NCBI GenBank assembly: GCA_029255685.2
Contig: CM055316.2
Location: 67,967,237-68,031,236, forward strand
Reading direction: 5' to 3'
Length of the DNA: 64,000 nt
Origin: Silene conica
Taxonomy: Eukaryota; Streptophyta; Magnoliopsida; Caryophyllales; Caryophyllaceae
In this document: one piece after another, positions 1-12,130 of the stretch
Layout: each line of letters begins with the position of its first letter
Position numbering within the stretch: the stretch's first letter is position 1
Notes under the pieces: model-generated
What the model was told of the DNA's origin: nothing
The model's input: only the letters and a program-made list of their open reading frames with translations
The model's database searches: none
Made by a program: the position numbers and the translations under genes

Positions 1-842
1 GAAAGCAAGAACGAGCGAGAAAAAGCAAGAAAGCAAGTAAAAGAAAGAGAGTTTTGAGGATGGTAAAAGTGAAAGTGCGCAGTTAAAAAAGAGTATTTAT
101 AAAGGGAATATGCGGTTGAAATTTGAAAGGGTAAATTTTGAATTCAAAAGTTGAAAGTAAATGCAAGAGGGAAGTTGAAATAGTTGAGGGGACATACCAT
201 TAATGGGTGGTTGGAAAAACCGCCTAGTGGGTAGCCTACGTGAGCATTGTCAGCAACCCTCAACTACCCGTATAAATCCCAGAAGCACGCTTAGGAGCAG
301 AATAAAATTTCAGCCCAATTGAAGCCAAGTTAGACTGAAATTTGGGGGAAATTGTTTAGCCCAAAAATCCCCATCGCAATGTTGGGCCCATAAGCAGTCT
401 CAGAAGCAGCAGCCCACTTCAGAAGCAGACCAGATGCAGGAAAAGAGTCGTTGGAGTAGGAGAATGGGTCAAAACCCTAAAGGGATATTCCCCTACATTC
501 CCTCCTACAAACCAGGACCAAAACAGAATTGGTTATACGCAAATCCGCAGCTATAAAAGGAAAAGTTAGGGCATTATTTTTTCATTCAGTTCACACGTTG
601 TAAAACTTACTACTTACGCAAGCACTTGTACTCATACAAACAGCGAAATTACTCGATCATAGTGAAAACATTGGTGGGATTCCGTTCCCCCCGCGGTTGT
701 TTCCCTCATTGGGTTTTTCCGCGTCACCAAAAACCTCTTGTGTCATTCTTTATTTCTTTTGTTCTCTATATTTGTTTATACATAAAATCTTTATATTGGT
801 TGACACTTTGACCCGCATCACATAAACTTGACCCGGTAGGAA
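1..842 (+). repeat. LTR-retrotransposon-like flank, probably a truncated LTR
   Basis: No gene is visible. A TATA-like motif (TATAAAAGG, near 552) is followed by a leader-like stretch and a segment near 675-760 resembling the U5 part of plant copia-type LTRs, with phrases such as GGGTTTTTCCGCGTCACC and CTTGTGTCATTC. The Athila element begins abruptly at 843, so this is probably what remains of an older retroelement. The 61-codon frame at 626-811 is not supported as a gene. Family assignment rests on general resemblance only. Confidence 0.35.
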
Positions 843-2176
843 TGATGCATGCCATTTCTATAGTCTTTTAGACTTCTTTTGCATGCATTTTTATGCTCTT
901 TTGCCAAGCACCTTGCTACTTTTAGCCCCGAATTGCCTACTTTGAGCCTTCTTGTGTTAATTGTAGGAATATATTCGGAAGTATGTATTCGGAGTCGAAG
1001 TTGTCCTCAAATTTGCATTTAGGAGGTCAGGAGAAGTGAACCACCCTTTGTATCAAGTCAAGGAAGCGCATTTTCGAAGTCAACGTCAAGTCAAGCCCAA
1101 AACCAGTCGATCGACCGATCTTGGACGATAGGAAAAGTCGATCGACCACTTTCTCAGTCGATCGACCAATCTTGGTCGATAGGAAAGTCGATCGACCGGT
1201 TGTTCAGTCGATCGACCGGTTTCTTGCTGCCGAAGCCCATTTTTGACCTGAGCCCATTAGGTCGTGAAAAGTTGATCAGAACATTTCCTTTTTAAGCAGC
1301 CTTTAGAATTTTCTTTTAGACTACTTTTACTTTTACCTTAATCTTGAATCTACTCTCTTACTTTTCCTCAGTAAAACTTTTAGTCAGTTGTATTTTATTT
1401 TCATCTTCAAGCTTGTAAGATCTATCCTTCCGGAATTCAGTACTCAACACTTTTTATTGGTAATTTTATTCCTTGCTCTTACTTTCTTTTATCTTAATTC
1501 ATCTCTGCTTATCTCGCGATCATGTTTTCCTCTTTAGTTATTTCTTTCATTTCAATTGTTAATCCCTTTATGCATAGCTAATCCCTTCGACTAGGATATA
1601 GGTGATCCCTTGATGATGTGATGATGTTCGTTTAGGTTTAGACTTGTTCGTAATTGTATGTCTCTGTTGTTAATTGTAGCATTTGATAGCGATTAGTTAA
1701 TTAATGCGCATGATAGATTAGTTGATTTGATAAAACCCCGACCTAAGATCGAAAGCCTGGTGAGGGTTAGATCTGCTACAAACATTAGAGTGCCCTAGTA
1801 AGTTGCGAGAGCCCGCTAGAAGCATTCTAGGGCGAATAGCGATCCGAGAGGACCTTTTCATTACCCCTTAGACCGATAATTGCGACTGATCTGCGACCTA
1901 AACCGCTTGTTGTCACACAATCATTGGTGAACCGACTATCCTAGTTCTCTTTCCCTTATATTTTTATATACTCTTTCCTTACGCTTTTCTTTTCTCTCTT
2001 TCCTTCATTACTCTTAGTTAGTCAAACAACAAACAAAACCCCCCAATTTGGTTACTTCGACAGACTTTAGTTTAGCTTTTAGAATTCTTATCTGTCTCCC
2101 TGTGGATACGATCCCGACTTCCTTACTACATTAGTTAGGCCAGTTGGTTATTTTTGATAGGGTTGCGACAGCCTCA
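843..2176 (+). repeat. 5' LTR of the Athila element
   Basis: The 1334-bp LTR starts with TG and ends with CA and is directly repeated at 12147-13480. Differences I can see are at GTTGAT/GATGAT, TAGTCAG/TAGTTAG, CTCTGCTT/CTCTCCTT, TCTCTG/TCTTTG, AGTTAATT/AGTCAATT and GATAGATT/GATTGATT; the rest reads as identical. It carries a cluster of five GTCGATCGACC sites at 1106-1217. Confidence 0.93.
1106..1217 (+). repeat. Palindromic GTCGATCGAC array in the 5' LTR
   Basis: Five copies of GTCGATCGACC start at 1106, 1137, 1157, 1187 and 1207, so spacings are 31, 20, 30 and 20 bp, close to whole DNA turns. The longer units also carry a half-site, GGTCGATA or GGACGATA. The same module recurs in gag (3971-4120), before ORF1 (8257-8407) and in the 3' LTR (12410-12521). 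Confidence 0.9.
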
Positions 2177-2184
2177 TCAAATTT

Positions 2185-2202
2185 TGGCGCCGTTGCCGGG
2201 GA
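2185..2202 (+). promoter_or_regulatory. Primer binding site, tRNA-Asp type
   Basis: TGGCGCCGTTGCCGGGGA lies eight bases after the 5' LTR. It is complementary to the 3' end of plant tRNA-Asp and is the expected start site of minus-strand cDNA synthesis. The same primer type is used by Athila and related Ty3/gypsy elements. Confidence 0.88.
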
Positions 2203-2300
2203 GACGGTGATATTTTATTGGCTTTATTTTAGTTTGTCTTTTGTCTCAAGGGATCCATATTCCTTGAGGCAGTTCTCATCCTTTCCTTTAGTTTCTGTTT

Positions 2301-5300
2301 ATGCCCAGGTCCAACAGGTCCGAACTCATACCGTTTGATCCCGAACCTGAGAAGACTTTTCGCGCTTTACGGAACCTCTGGAAGGAAATACGTCAAGCAG
2401 AGGATTTGCAAACTCTTGATTCCATCTACGAAGAATTTTCTAATTCTCACGAAGAAGGACTCTCCGAGTTCGATACCTTTGCAGAAGAGACTTCAGAGTT
2501 CATAGCTGATATTCCTGTACCAGTGACGATGCCGAAACTGTGTACTCATTCCGAGCCCTCACCCGATTCCATTCCCAAGGGATTTCAACTCCCTACTGCT
2601 ACTAATGGAAACTTTGATATTCGCCCCTCTTACATAAATTTGGTGGAGCGAAATCAATTTCGGGGAGTGAGCGGCGAAGACCCCGGAAAGCATATGGAGA
2701 CATATACTGACTATTGCTCAACCATACCACTCACCGCTGGAGTTACGCAAGAACAAGTTAAGGAGGTTCTTTTTCCCTTCTCCTTGTTAGACGGAGCTCG
2801 TGAGTGGTACCGTGATCTTGACAAGGAAGCTGCGGGAGTGACTGACTGGAATTCTCTTGCCCTAGCCTTCTACAAAAGGTACTACCCTCCACAGCGAACA
2901 AATGCCCTAAGGGGGCAAATCACTAGTTTCAAACAGTTACCTACCGAGACCCTTTACGAGGCATTTGTCCGTTTCAAGAAACTTATCCGCTCTATTCCTC
3001 ATCACGGGTTCGAGAAATGGTTTTTGTGCAACCAATTTTACAATGGGTTGTACGATGACCATCGTGCTATTTTGGATGCCTCATCAAATGGGCGATTTCA
3101 GAAGAATGTAGATGACGATAAGGGGTGGAATGTGATTGAAGAGATGGCGACTCATACTGCTGAGTACGGAAATCCTAGGGGTGGTGCTAGGCCAAGTGTT
3201 GGAGGGAATGATAATAGTGCCCTTGTAGCCCAGTTACAAGCCATGAATGCTAGGTTTGACCGTTTGGAGATGGGTCAAGGCTCGGGAAACCAACAAACTG
3301 TGAATGCCATGGTGCAGCAAGAAGTAACTTGTGATAGGTGTGGAGTAGGGGGACATATCGCAGCTGAGTGTATGTCCGAAAAGGAGCAAGTCCTAGCTTT
3401 TCAAAGCTATAGACAGAGTGGTCCCTTCTCTAACACTTACAATGAAAGAACAAGAGAACACCCTAACTTCTCTTGGCGAAATCAGAATGTTTTGAATCCC
3501 ACAACTTTACCACCTCCACAACAATCCACATACATACCACCTCACCGTTCCAACCAACAACAATCTTTTCAACAACCACCTTTCCAAAAACCACCATCCT
3601 TTTCGCCACCACAACCACAAAAACCGGTATCTCAGAATGTTGGTGAGATTGCAGAATTGAAGGGTATGCTACAATCCCTTATGGGTCACGTGATGAAGAG
3701 TGACCAAGCTAAAGAAGCATCTATCAAAATGCTTGAAACTCAAGTTGCTCAATTGGCATCTAACCAATCGACAAGGCCACCCGGTTCCTTGCCTTCGCAA
3801 CCCGATAAGCCACGCGATTCGGTTAATGCGATCCACTTGCGAAGTGGAACATCTTATGAAGGTCCTCAAATGCCAACTGATGATGGACAAGAAGTGTTAG
3901 TAGAGGATGTTGCTGAATCCGAGAACGAAGAGGAAAATAGCACGCACGAAGATGCTGACAAAGGACGACGGTCGATCGACCAAAACTGGTCGAATGCAAA
4001 GTCGATCGACCAAAATCAGTCGATACGAAAGTCGATCGACCAAAACCAGTCGATCCAAAAGTCGATCGACCAACCTTCTGGTCGATCGACCAGATCGCCC
4101 CCTGCAGAAAGTCGATCGACTGCTCCTGACGCTGAAAGGATCGTTTCTGATGCCACAAGGCTTGCTCATCCAGTTTCCGACAAGGGAACCGCTGTTTCTC
4201 GCATCCCAGTGACAGTTCCATTTCCGAGCAGATTAAGGAACACAAAAATGGAGCAACAGTTTGGTAAGTTCATGGAGGTCGTCAAGAATTTACAGGTAAC
4301 TGTTCCTTTCACCGAGTTAATCACTCAGGTACCCTCCTATGCTAAGTTTATGAAAGACATATTGACTCGTAAGAGAAGCTTTAATGAGGTGGAGACTATT
4401 GCTTTTACCGAAAAGTGCAGTGCACTCTTACAAAGTAAATCTCCACCAAAGTTGAAGGACCCGGGTAGTTTTTCAATTCCTGTTACTATAGGTACCCTTG
4501 TAATAGAAAAAGCTTTGTGTGATTTGGGGGCAAGTGTTTCTGTTATGCCCTATTCGGTCTGTGAAAAATTGAACATGGGTAGTCTCAAAGTCACAAGTGT
4601 GACTCTTCAAATGGCTGATAGATCAGTAAAGAGACCTCTAGGTGTTTTAGAGGATGTCCTTGTTAGGATAGGTAAATTCTTTATACCTGTCGACTTCATT
4701 GTCCTAGATATGGCTGAGGACACCCAAATCCCAATAATTTTGGGTAGACCCTTCCTACACACTGCAGGAGCCATTATTGATGTCAAACAGGGGCGTTTGA
4801 CTCTTGAGGTAGGAGATGATAGAGTGACCTTTAATCTAGCTAACACACTAGCTAAACCTATGATTGAAGACACTTGCTATGCCATCGACATTATTGATGA
4901 ATCCATGTTTGATTTTTGGTCGGGTTCCCTAATTGGGGACCCGTTAGAAGTTCTAATGGTTCTTGATAGTTTCGCAGAAGATGCACAGGTTGACTTTACC
5001 ATGATGAAGAGGGCATTAAAAGGAAAACAATACACCCTCGAGAAAGGTGAGACGGTTGATGCGATAATGAAAACCTCTTATACTGTAGAGGTAACAAAAC
5101 CGGAACTCAAACCCCTCCCTTCCCATCTCAGGTATGTTTTTCTTGATGATCTTGAACTCTATCCTGTCATAGTTAGTTCTAAACTTGATGCTGGCCAACT
5201 CGCTGACTTGTTGGTTGTTTTGAAAAAAAATAAGAAAGCTATGGGATACAGTTTAGATGACTTGACAGGTATTAGTCCTGATTTCTGCATGCATCGAATC

Positions 5301-7268
5301 AATCTGGAAGAAGGTCACAAACCTCGTGCGCAAGGTTTACGCCGGCTAAATCAGAATATGCAGGATGTGGTAAGGAAAGAGGTGATGAAACTTCTAGATG
5401 CAGGTATAATTTATTCTATTTCTGACTCTAATTGGGTAAGCCCAGTTCACGTAGTTCCTAAGAAAGGAGGGACTACTGTAATTAGAAATGATAAGAATGA
5501 ACTAATACCAACTAGGACTGTGACTGGGTGGCGGATGTGTATTGACTATAGGCAGTTGAATACAGCCACTAAGAAAGACCATTTCCCTCTCCCTTTCATT
5601 GACCAGATGCTAGAGAGATTGGCATCCCACAAGTTTTTCTGTTATTTGGATGGGTATTCGGGATTCTTTCAGATTCCCATTCACCCTGATGACCAAGAAA
5701 AGACTACCTTTACTTGTCCCTATGGTGTTTATGCATATCGCAGGATGCCATTCGGTCTCTGTAATGCCCCTGCCACCTTTCAAAGGTGCATGATGGGAAT
5801 TTTTTCCAAGTATATCGAGTCAATCATGGAAGTCTTTATGGATGACTTCAGTGTGTATGGGTCTGATTTTTCTTCTTGTTTATCTAACCTTGATAAAATC
5901 TTGCAGAGATGCATTGAGGTTAACTTGGTTTTGAACTGGGAGAAATGTCATTTCATGGTGAACGAGGGTGTTGTTCTTGGTCATTTGGTTTCAGATAAGG
6001 GTATACAGGTAGACAAAGCAAAAGTGCAGGTGATAGAGCAATTACCTCCTCCCATTAACGTCAAGGGGGTTAGAAGTTTCCTTGGTCACGCCGGGTTTTA
6101 TCGCCGGTTTATCAAGGATTTTTCTAAAATTGCTAAACCACTTACACGTTTGCTGATTAAAGATGTGTCTTTTGATTTTTCTGACGAGTGCCTTAATGCT
6201 TTCAACAGGTTAAAGGAAGCCTTGATCACCGCGCCCATAATCCAAGCACCGGATTGGGAGCTCCCTTTTGAGATAATGTGTGACGCGAGTGATTACGCGG
6301 TTGGCGCAGTGCTAGGCCAAAGGAAGGGAAAAGCTCTGAGTGCAATCTACTATGCAAGTAGAACATTGGATGAGACGCAGGTCAAGTATGGTACCACGGA
6401 AAAGGAGATGTTGGCCGTGGTATATGCATTAGAGAAGTTCAGGTCTTATTTGCTGGGATCAAAAGTGATCATTTTCACTGATCACACAGCCCTGAAACAA
6501 CTCTTTGCAAAGAAGGATGCCAAACCGCGGTTGCTGAGATGGGTACTCCTGATTCAGGAATTTGATTTGGAGATCCGGGACAAGAAAGGTTCTGAAAACC
6601 TTGTTGCTGACCATTTGTCTCGATTGGAGTTACAAAATGAGGGAGACATTCTTCCTATCAATGATTTCTTTCCTGACGAGAGTTTGCTTGCTTTATCTAT
6701 TTCTGAGATCCCTTGGTATGCTGACTTTGCCAACTTTATTGTAGGTAATCTTCTACCCCCGGATTTGAGTTTTCAACAGAGAAAGCGATTCCTCCACGAT
6801 GTGAAGCTTTATTTTTGGGATGACCCCTTTCTTTTCAAAGAATGTGCTGATGGACTGTACAGGAGATGCATCCCACAGTGGGAGACAAAAGCTATTCTGG
6901 AGGCTTGTCATTACTCCTCTTATGGCGGCCACCACGGTCCATCCCGGACCGTGGCTAAGGTACTTCAATCTGGTTTCTTTTGGCCCACCATGTTTTATGA
7001 TGCTAAAATGTTTGTTTCCTCTTGTGATGCTTGTCAACGCACTGGTAACATTTCCAGGAGGCACGAGATGCCTCAGGTTGGCATCTTGGAAGTTGAGGTT
7101 TTTGATGTTTGGGGAATCGATTTTCAGGGTCCTTTCCCGTCATCTAAGGGAAACAGGTATATCCTCGTAGCTGTCGATTACGTGTCAAAATGGGTAGAGG
7201 CCGTTGCTTCAGTCTCTTGTGATGCTAAGACTGTCGTGTCTTTGTTTAAAAAGATCATATTCCCATGA
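2301..7268 (+). pseudogene. Athila gag-pol polyprotein, main part, ending at an in-frame stop in integrase
   Basis: This 1655-codon frame covers most of the Gag-Pol polyprotein. A retrotransposon Gag domain lies at about residues 118-250, and a CCHC zinc knuckle has ligands C344, C347, H352 and C357. A low-complexity Q/P segment follows, then a repeat-encoded SIDQ-rich stretch (about 557-607). The aspartic protease active site is DLGAS at 741-745. Reverse transcriptase has FMDD at 1179-1182, with the second and third acidic positions intact. RNase H begins near D1328. The integrase HHCC zinc finger starts near H1537, and the first catalytic aspartate is D1607. The frame ends at a TGA (7266-7268), and the same frame resumes at once with the rest of integrase. 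The ATG at 2301 is chosen because it opens the frame about 100 bp after the primer site. The rest of the frame is undamaged, so the stop is likely recent. Confidence 0.92.
3971..4120 (+). repeat. Coding GTCGATCGAC array inside gag-pol
   Basis: Six palindromes start at 3971, 4001, 4031, 4061, 4081 and 4111, with spacings of 30, 30, 30, 20 and 30 bp. The frame is kept and the array is translated as ten-residue repeats such as [10 protein letters not shown] between the zinc knuckle and the protease. Each 30-bp unit pairs a full palindrome with a half-site such as CAGTCGAT, the same architecture as in the LTR. Confidence 0.9.
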
Positions 7269-8012
7269 TTTGGTGTGCCACGTATTGTCATAAGTGATCG
7301 TGGCATGCACTTTAGGGATAACAAGTTGTCAACTCTTTTCACTAAGTATGGTGTTTCACATCGTCGAGGTGTGGGATATCATCCCCAAACTAGCGGGCAG
7401 GTTGAGGTCTCCAATAGGGAGATCAAGGAAATCCTAGCCAAGGTAGTGTCTAAGTCAAGAAAGGATTGGAGTATGAAGTTGGATGATACCCTCTGGGCCT
7501 ATCGTACTGCTTTCAAAACTCCAATTGGCACATCACCTTATCGACTAGTCTATGGTAAATCGTGTCATCTACCTGTGGAGTTGGAATTCAAAGCTTGGTG
7601 GGCAGTGAAAGAACTCAACTTTGACCCTAAGTTGAGCGGTGAAAAGAGACTTTTGCAGCTTGATGAGCTGGAGGAGTTTAGGCTTAATGCCTATGACAGT
7701 GCACGAGTCTACAAAGAAAAGACAAAGAGGTGGCATGACAAGAAAATCCTCATTCGTGATTTCAAAGTGGGAGAAAAGGTGCTACTGTACAACTCCAGAC
7801 TTCGCCTATTTCCAGGTAAGTTAAAGTCTAAATGGTCTGGTCCTTTCACCATCACTAACGTGTCTAAGTTTGGTGCAGTAGAAGTTGAGAATGCCGCAGG
7901 GGAAAAATTCAAAGCCAACGGACATCAAGTCAAACACTATCGAGATCGAGGGGAAGTGATTGGAGTGGTTGAGGTGTTGTACCTAGAACCACTTGACGTT
8001 GCCGAGTTTTGA
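7269..8012 (+). pseudogene. Athila integrase, C-terminal part after the stop
   Basis: This is the direct in-frame continuation of gag-pol after the TGA at 7266-7268, open for 247 codons to a TGA at 8010-8012. It carries the remaining two catalytic residues of the DDE integrase. Counting from the first ATG (7275), these are D8 in ISDRG and E44 in the [10 protein letters not shown] segment, with the canonical 35-residue spacing. A basic C-terminal region follows. The stop separates the first catalytic aspartate from the other two, so an active integrase would need stop-codon readthrough or supply in trans. Confidence 0.88.
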
Positions 8013-8256
8013 GGAAAGTTAGAGGTCGTGCGGGACCCTTATAAATCAGCGCTTTCCGGGAGGCAACCCGGCTTGTAATTTGAAGTTTTGTTTAGTTTCG
8101 AACTTTTTAGACTCAGACTTTAGTTGTTTTTAAGAATTTTTTGTGGTAGTAGTGGAGTTCTAGGTGTTTTTACTGAAGAATTGCAGGTGTTTTAAGCAAC
8201 GGAAGTCTTAAGGAAATGTTAAAACGGACGAAAATCAAAGAAACGAGCTCCAGATG

Positions 8257-8407
8257 GTCGATCGACCGTTGTTAGTCGATAAAAGAAGTCGATCGACCAA
8301 AAGTGGTCGATACCGAAAGTCGATCGACCGTATCTGGATTCGCACGAAGTCCTTTCAGTCGACTTAGCCGATCGACCAAAATCAGTCGACAACGTAAGTC
8401 GATCGGC
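8257..8407 (+). repeat. GTCGATCGAC array between integrase and ORF1
   Basis: Full palindromes start at 8257, 8288 and 8319, 31 bp apart. Degenerate versions follow near 8369 (CCGATCGACC) and 8398 (GTCGATCGGC). Half-sites such as GGTCGATA lie between them. The surrounding 8013-9043 is otherwise non-coding, with T-rich tracts at 8430-8830. Confidence 0.85.
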
Positions 8408-9043
8408 TGGTCTGTTCGCGAGAGGTACTTCTTTTTTTTCTTTCTTTTTCAGATTCTTTTACCTCCTTCTTCAAACACCCCCTTCTCTTCAAACATAAAC
8501 ACATAAACCCTAACTCTCTCTCAACCGTTATTTCCCTTTTCCTTCTTCAAATCTACTCTACTTAGGCTATTTTTGCTAGTTTTTGGGTTTTTTGAACTCA
8601 AATTTTTCGGATCTAGTCTTATAAGGGCATTTTGTTGAGGTAATTTTTCTTCCTTTTCTCTTTATTTTTCCTTGTTTTCCTCTCTTTCAGTTTTGCTTTT
8701 AGTTTTTTTCGGTTTTTTTTCCCCTTTTGCTCGTTTTAGTTTAGTTTTCTTTTCGTTTTTCTTAGTTGTCATTTCTGTTTTTTTTTAAATTTCGGTTTTC
8801 AGTTCTTTTTAATTTCCGTTTAGTATGATTCTTTGTTGCTAGTTGCGATCTTGTTCTGATTCGACTCATGGTTGTTCTTCATCGTAGTTTTCCTAAAATT
8901 TTAATCACAAAAATTAGGGTTTTCAATTGAAAAATCAAAAACCCTAATTTAGATGATTGATTTGGGGAAATTAATGATCATATTGTTGATTCAATTAACT
9001 TTGGGTTACCTTTTGTTATCCTATCTCCTAGTGCAGATTTGAC

Positions 9044-10599
9044 ATGGAAGGAAACAAGCGAAGAAGAGAATCAAGGCGGAGCGGAAGCCATGATGAGGGG
9101 AGCAGCAGCTCACACTCCCAAGGAAGTTTTCGGACTGCTGTGGTCACACGGGAACCAGTGGATAGCCTACCGGGCTATCCCGAGGTACAATTTTACGTTC
9201 CTGCGCAAAGAACTCGTTTTGAGAACCTTTTAGGAACAACTATTACCCCCACTCGCTTTCTGCACCGACCAAGCCTCGAGACCATAGGATGTTTTGAGAC
9301 CGTAGCTGAGATCCTTAACGGAACTGGAATGGGAGGTTTGACTAGGATGTATGAATTTACTTACCCAGTGCTCACTTTGGAATTCTTTAGCTCTTTTGTT
9401 TTTAGAGCCAGTGTTTTTGAGAGCAACCCGGGCAGCCCCTGTGTATCATTTCGGCTCATGAACCAAACATTTGTTTGGCCCTTGAGCACTTTTGGGGCGC
9501 ACCTTGGCCTGGTTAGTGCGGGTTATACCTCACCGCCTAGAGCTTTGTATGGCCCTTTTTGGGCAGCCATCTCAGAGGGACGAGCACCGACTCCAAACGT
9601 CGGGGTGCATCCGTGCATCTTCCTCCCCTAAGGTATGTACTCCGTCTTATGGCCAACACAATTTTTGGCAGAAAAGAGTCAAATAACATAAACACTTGTG
9701 AACTTTCTCTTCTAGCCGGGTACCTGAACTTTGATCAACGCCTTCCTTTCGTACTTAATGTGGCCTACCTCACGGCCAACCATTTTCATCAGCTTGGGCT
9801 TGGCCATTTAGCCACTTTGACCTGTGGTGGGCTAGTGACACACATTGGCCGCCAGCTTTTTCCCGACTTCCCTAGAGGCCACCTGCCCTTAGGACATGAG
9901 TTACCTCAAGGCCCTAGTACTAACACTTACATGGACATTCCATACATGGAATCCATTCGTTGGCTCACTCATGACCGTGTTTGGAAGATTTCTGGTAGAC
10001 CTACCGTGTCCTTGCCTTGTACCTATTTACCTCAGGTCACCCCCTTGACTACAGTGACCGGCCGTACTCGACCTCCACTACCCTCCTATCTCATTGACAC
10101 CTCCGGCGCTGGCCCTAGGCGTCCTTCACCTAGGCACCCTCCTTCACCTAGGCAGCCTCCTTAACCTCCACCTTCGGCTTGGGAGGCCGGTGCGAGTTCT
10201 AGAGGCCGACGTCCCTCACCTCAGGCTCCTTCTACCTCCCACGTACAGGCTGAGGAGCCTCGTTTTGACCCTCATGAGCAGCGATATGGGTATGTCGCTT
10301 TAGATGTCCCTGCTTTTTCCTCCGCTCCTGTTTACCCCACTAACTACACTAGCCCGCCATCTTTTACGAACCCCACTACTATTGATCGGGGGGTTCGCGA
10401 TAGTATGATCACTGGTTTGTGCAGGGCAGTAGCACGGATAGAGTTGCATCAGTCCTTGACGCAATTCCCCATCTATGAGCGGTACGCTAGGGAGGGATGG
10501 TTGCCACCAGCTGGGTGGCCACACCCTTACTTTTACCAGTACCCGCAGGGAGGTTATGCTGCAGCAGATGAGGGGGCGGAGGAGGAGGAGGACGACTAG
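9044..10599 (+). pseudogene. ATHILA ORF1-family gene in the env-like position, broken
   Basis: The first part (9044-9631) begins with a basic, serine-rich leader and then the segment ILNGTGMGGLTRMYEFTYPV followed by LTLEFFSSF. I recognise this as the ATHILA ORF-1 family, a plant retrotransposon protein of unknown function found downstream of pol. The homologous reading continues in another frame from about 9559-9631, so a frameshift lies there, probably near 9625. That second frame runs past a TAA at 10162-10164, in a proline-rich stretch, to a TAG at 10597-10599 after an acidic DEGAEEEEDD tail. The product is not made intact. This slot is called env-like in Athila and Calypso, but I see no signal peptide or fusion motif here. 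Confidence 0.75.
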
Positions 10600-11418
10600 T
10601 TGCTAGTCGGTTTGGGGAGGTCTTGATACAGGTTGTGGTTTTCCATTTCTCCTTTTTTTGTTTTTTTTTTTTTTTTTTTTTTTTGCATTTCGTAGTTCGC
10701 ATTTCCCGTCCCCCTAACTGTTGTTGTTATGATGCTGTTGAGTACAACGAGGGCGTTGTACGAGTTCGGTTTGGGGAGGGTATGTGTTTCATTGCATTTC
10801 TTCACATGGTTCCTTGCATTTAGTTTATTCTTGTTGCACATATAAAAAAAAAACAGAAAAAAAAATCATGTTTATTTTTGCATTCTAGATCGAGTCAGTT
10901 GGAGTTTCTCAGTGCTTTTAGACCGTTGGATTGCTTAAGCTGGGTTTTTGTTTCATTTCATATAGCACGTCCTTTGGCATTTATCTCGAATCGCGTTTCA
11001 CAGCATGTTGGATTATGGACTAGACTTGATTTACTGGCAACCTACAAAATCTTTCTAAGGATTTAGAGCCTTTTAACAGTTGACATTCATAACCGGTTCA
11101 TCTAGGAAAGTGAGTAGTTACTCCTTATAAGACACGTAACATCAAATTGCATAAACATGAGTTCGGTTTTCTTTATACCTGTATGCATTCGGGTTTGAGG
11201 TTTGTCGGTACATGTGGCAGAGGTCCCTTTTTATTCTTTTTACCCATAAGCTTCACAAAGCCAAATTGCCTATTTTTTGTCCCATATAGCTACAATCCAT
11301 AATTTTACCCACCCTAGCCGAGCTAGTAATGGTAGCATTTCGGGAATGTATCGTTTTGTATTTTGGTTACTTGTCGAAAGAAGGAATGGTGAAAAAGAAA
11401 AAGAGGGTGTTCATTCCT

Positions 11419-11458
<40 letters not shown>

Positions 11459-12130
11459 AGAATTCAGTAAAAAAAAAATCAGACCTGTCAAAGAAAAAAA
11501 TATGGTGAAAGGTTGAATAAGTCGGTTGACAATTCTCACTCCCATGCTTGATTTGTATCTTATGGGGAGTTCTTAAATTTGTGGTTTTGTGAGTTAGGTG
11601 CATCCATTTTGCACACATTTGTTTTGATAATTTTGAGTACGAAGATTGGGATGATACTCGTTGTTTGGTTCGTATTGTTGCTAGCTTGGCTACTAACTCC
11701 TCTCTACCAAACTCATTTTAGCCCCTTCTTACCCATTGCCTCACTTTACCCATATGAAAACCCTCGGCATGTATCATGGTCATCAGTTTGGTTGGAATGC
11801 ATATGTACGGTTGTAGAGACTCTATTCATGTTAAATTGCATGCGTGTTCTTATAGGTCGCAGTTAGGAGAGTGATCTTAATTCTTCCTATCTTGCACTAT
11901 ATTATACCTTGTGTTTACAAGAGTGGTTGAGCGACCCGTGAGAGTCCGGTCTTGATAAGTCTAACCAAGTCTAAAGTCCAATTGGTTGAGAAACATGCAT
12001 AGATTCGTTTGCCACAGCATTTGTCGTTTTGAGATGATCCCTTGCTTAGTTTTTGTTGTCCACGGTTTACTTGTTCATGCTTGACTCTTAGTTTTTGTTT
12101 TTACATTTTTGCTTGGGGACAAGCAAAGGA
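10600..12130 (+). other. Athila 3' untranslated region
   Basis: This is internal sequence between ORF1 and the 3' LTR. It contains a T run near 10662-10684, a 38-base A run at 11420-11457, and extra copies of the polypurine-like motif near 10607 and 10765. A 95-codon frame at 11579-11866 is strongly hydrophobic in its middle and could encode one or two membrane segments, but no homology supports it as a gene. Confidence 0.6.

Noticed and set aside
3669-4245. Frames rich in RSTK or DRL on either strand over the gag array
   Set aside because: They are out-of-frame readings of the GTCGATCGAC repeats inside the clearly coding gag-pol frame.
10487-10841. Lysine- or phenylalanine-rich frames around the T run
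   Set aside because: They are low-complexity readings of homopolymer tracts in the Athila 3' region.
11579-11866. Hydrophobic 95-codon frame as an env transmembrane subunit
   Set aside because: Hydrophobicity alone is not enough. There is no signal, no link to ORF1 and no recognised homology, so it is mentioned only as a possibility.
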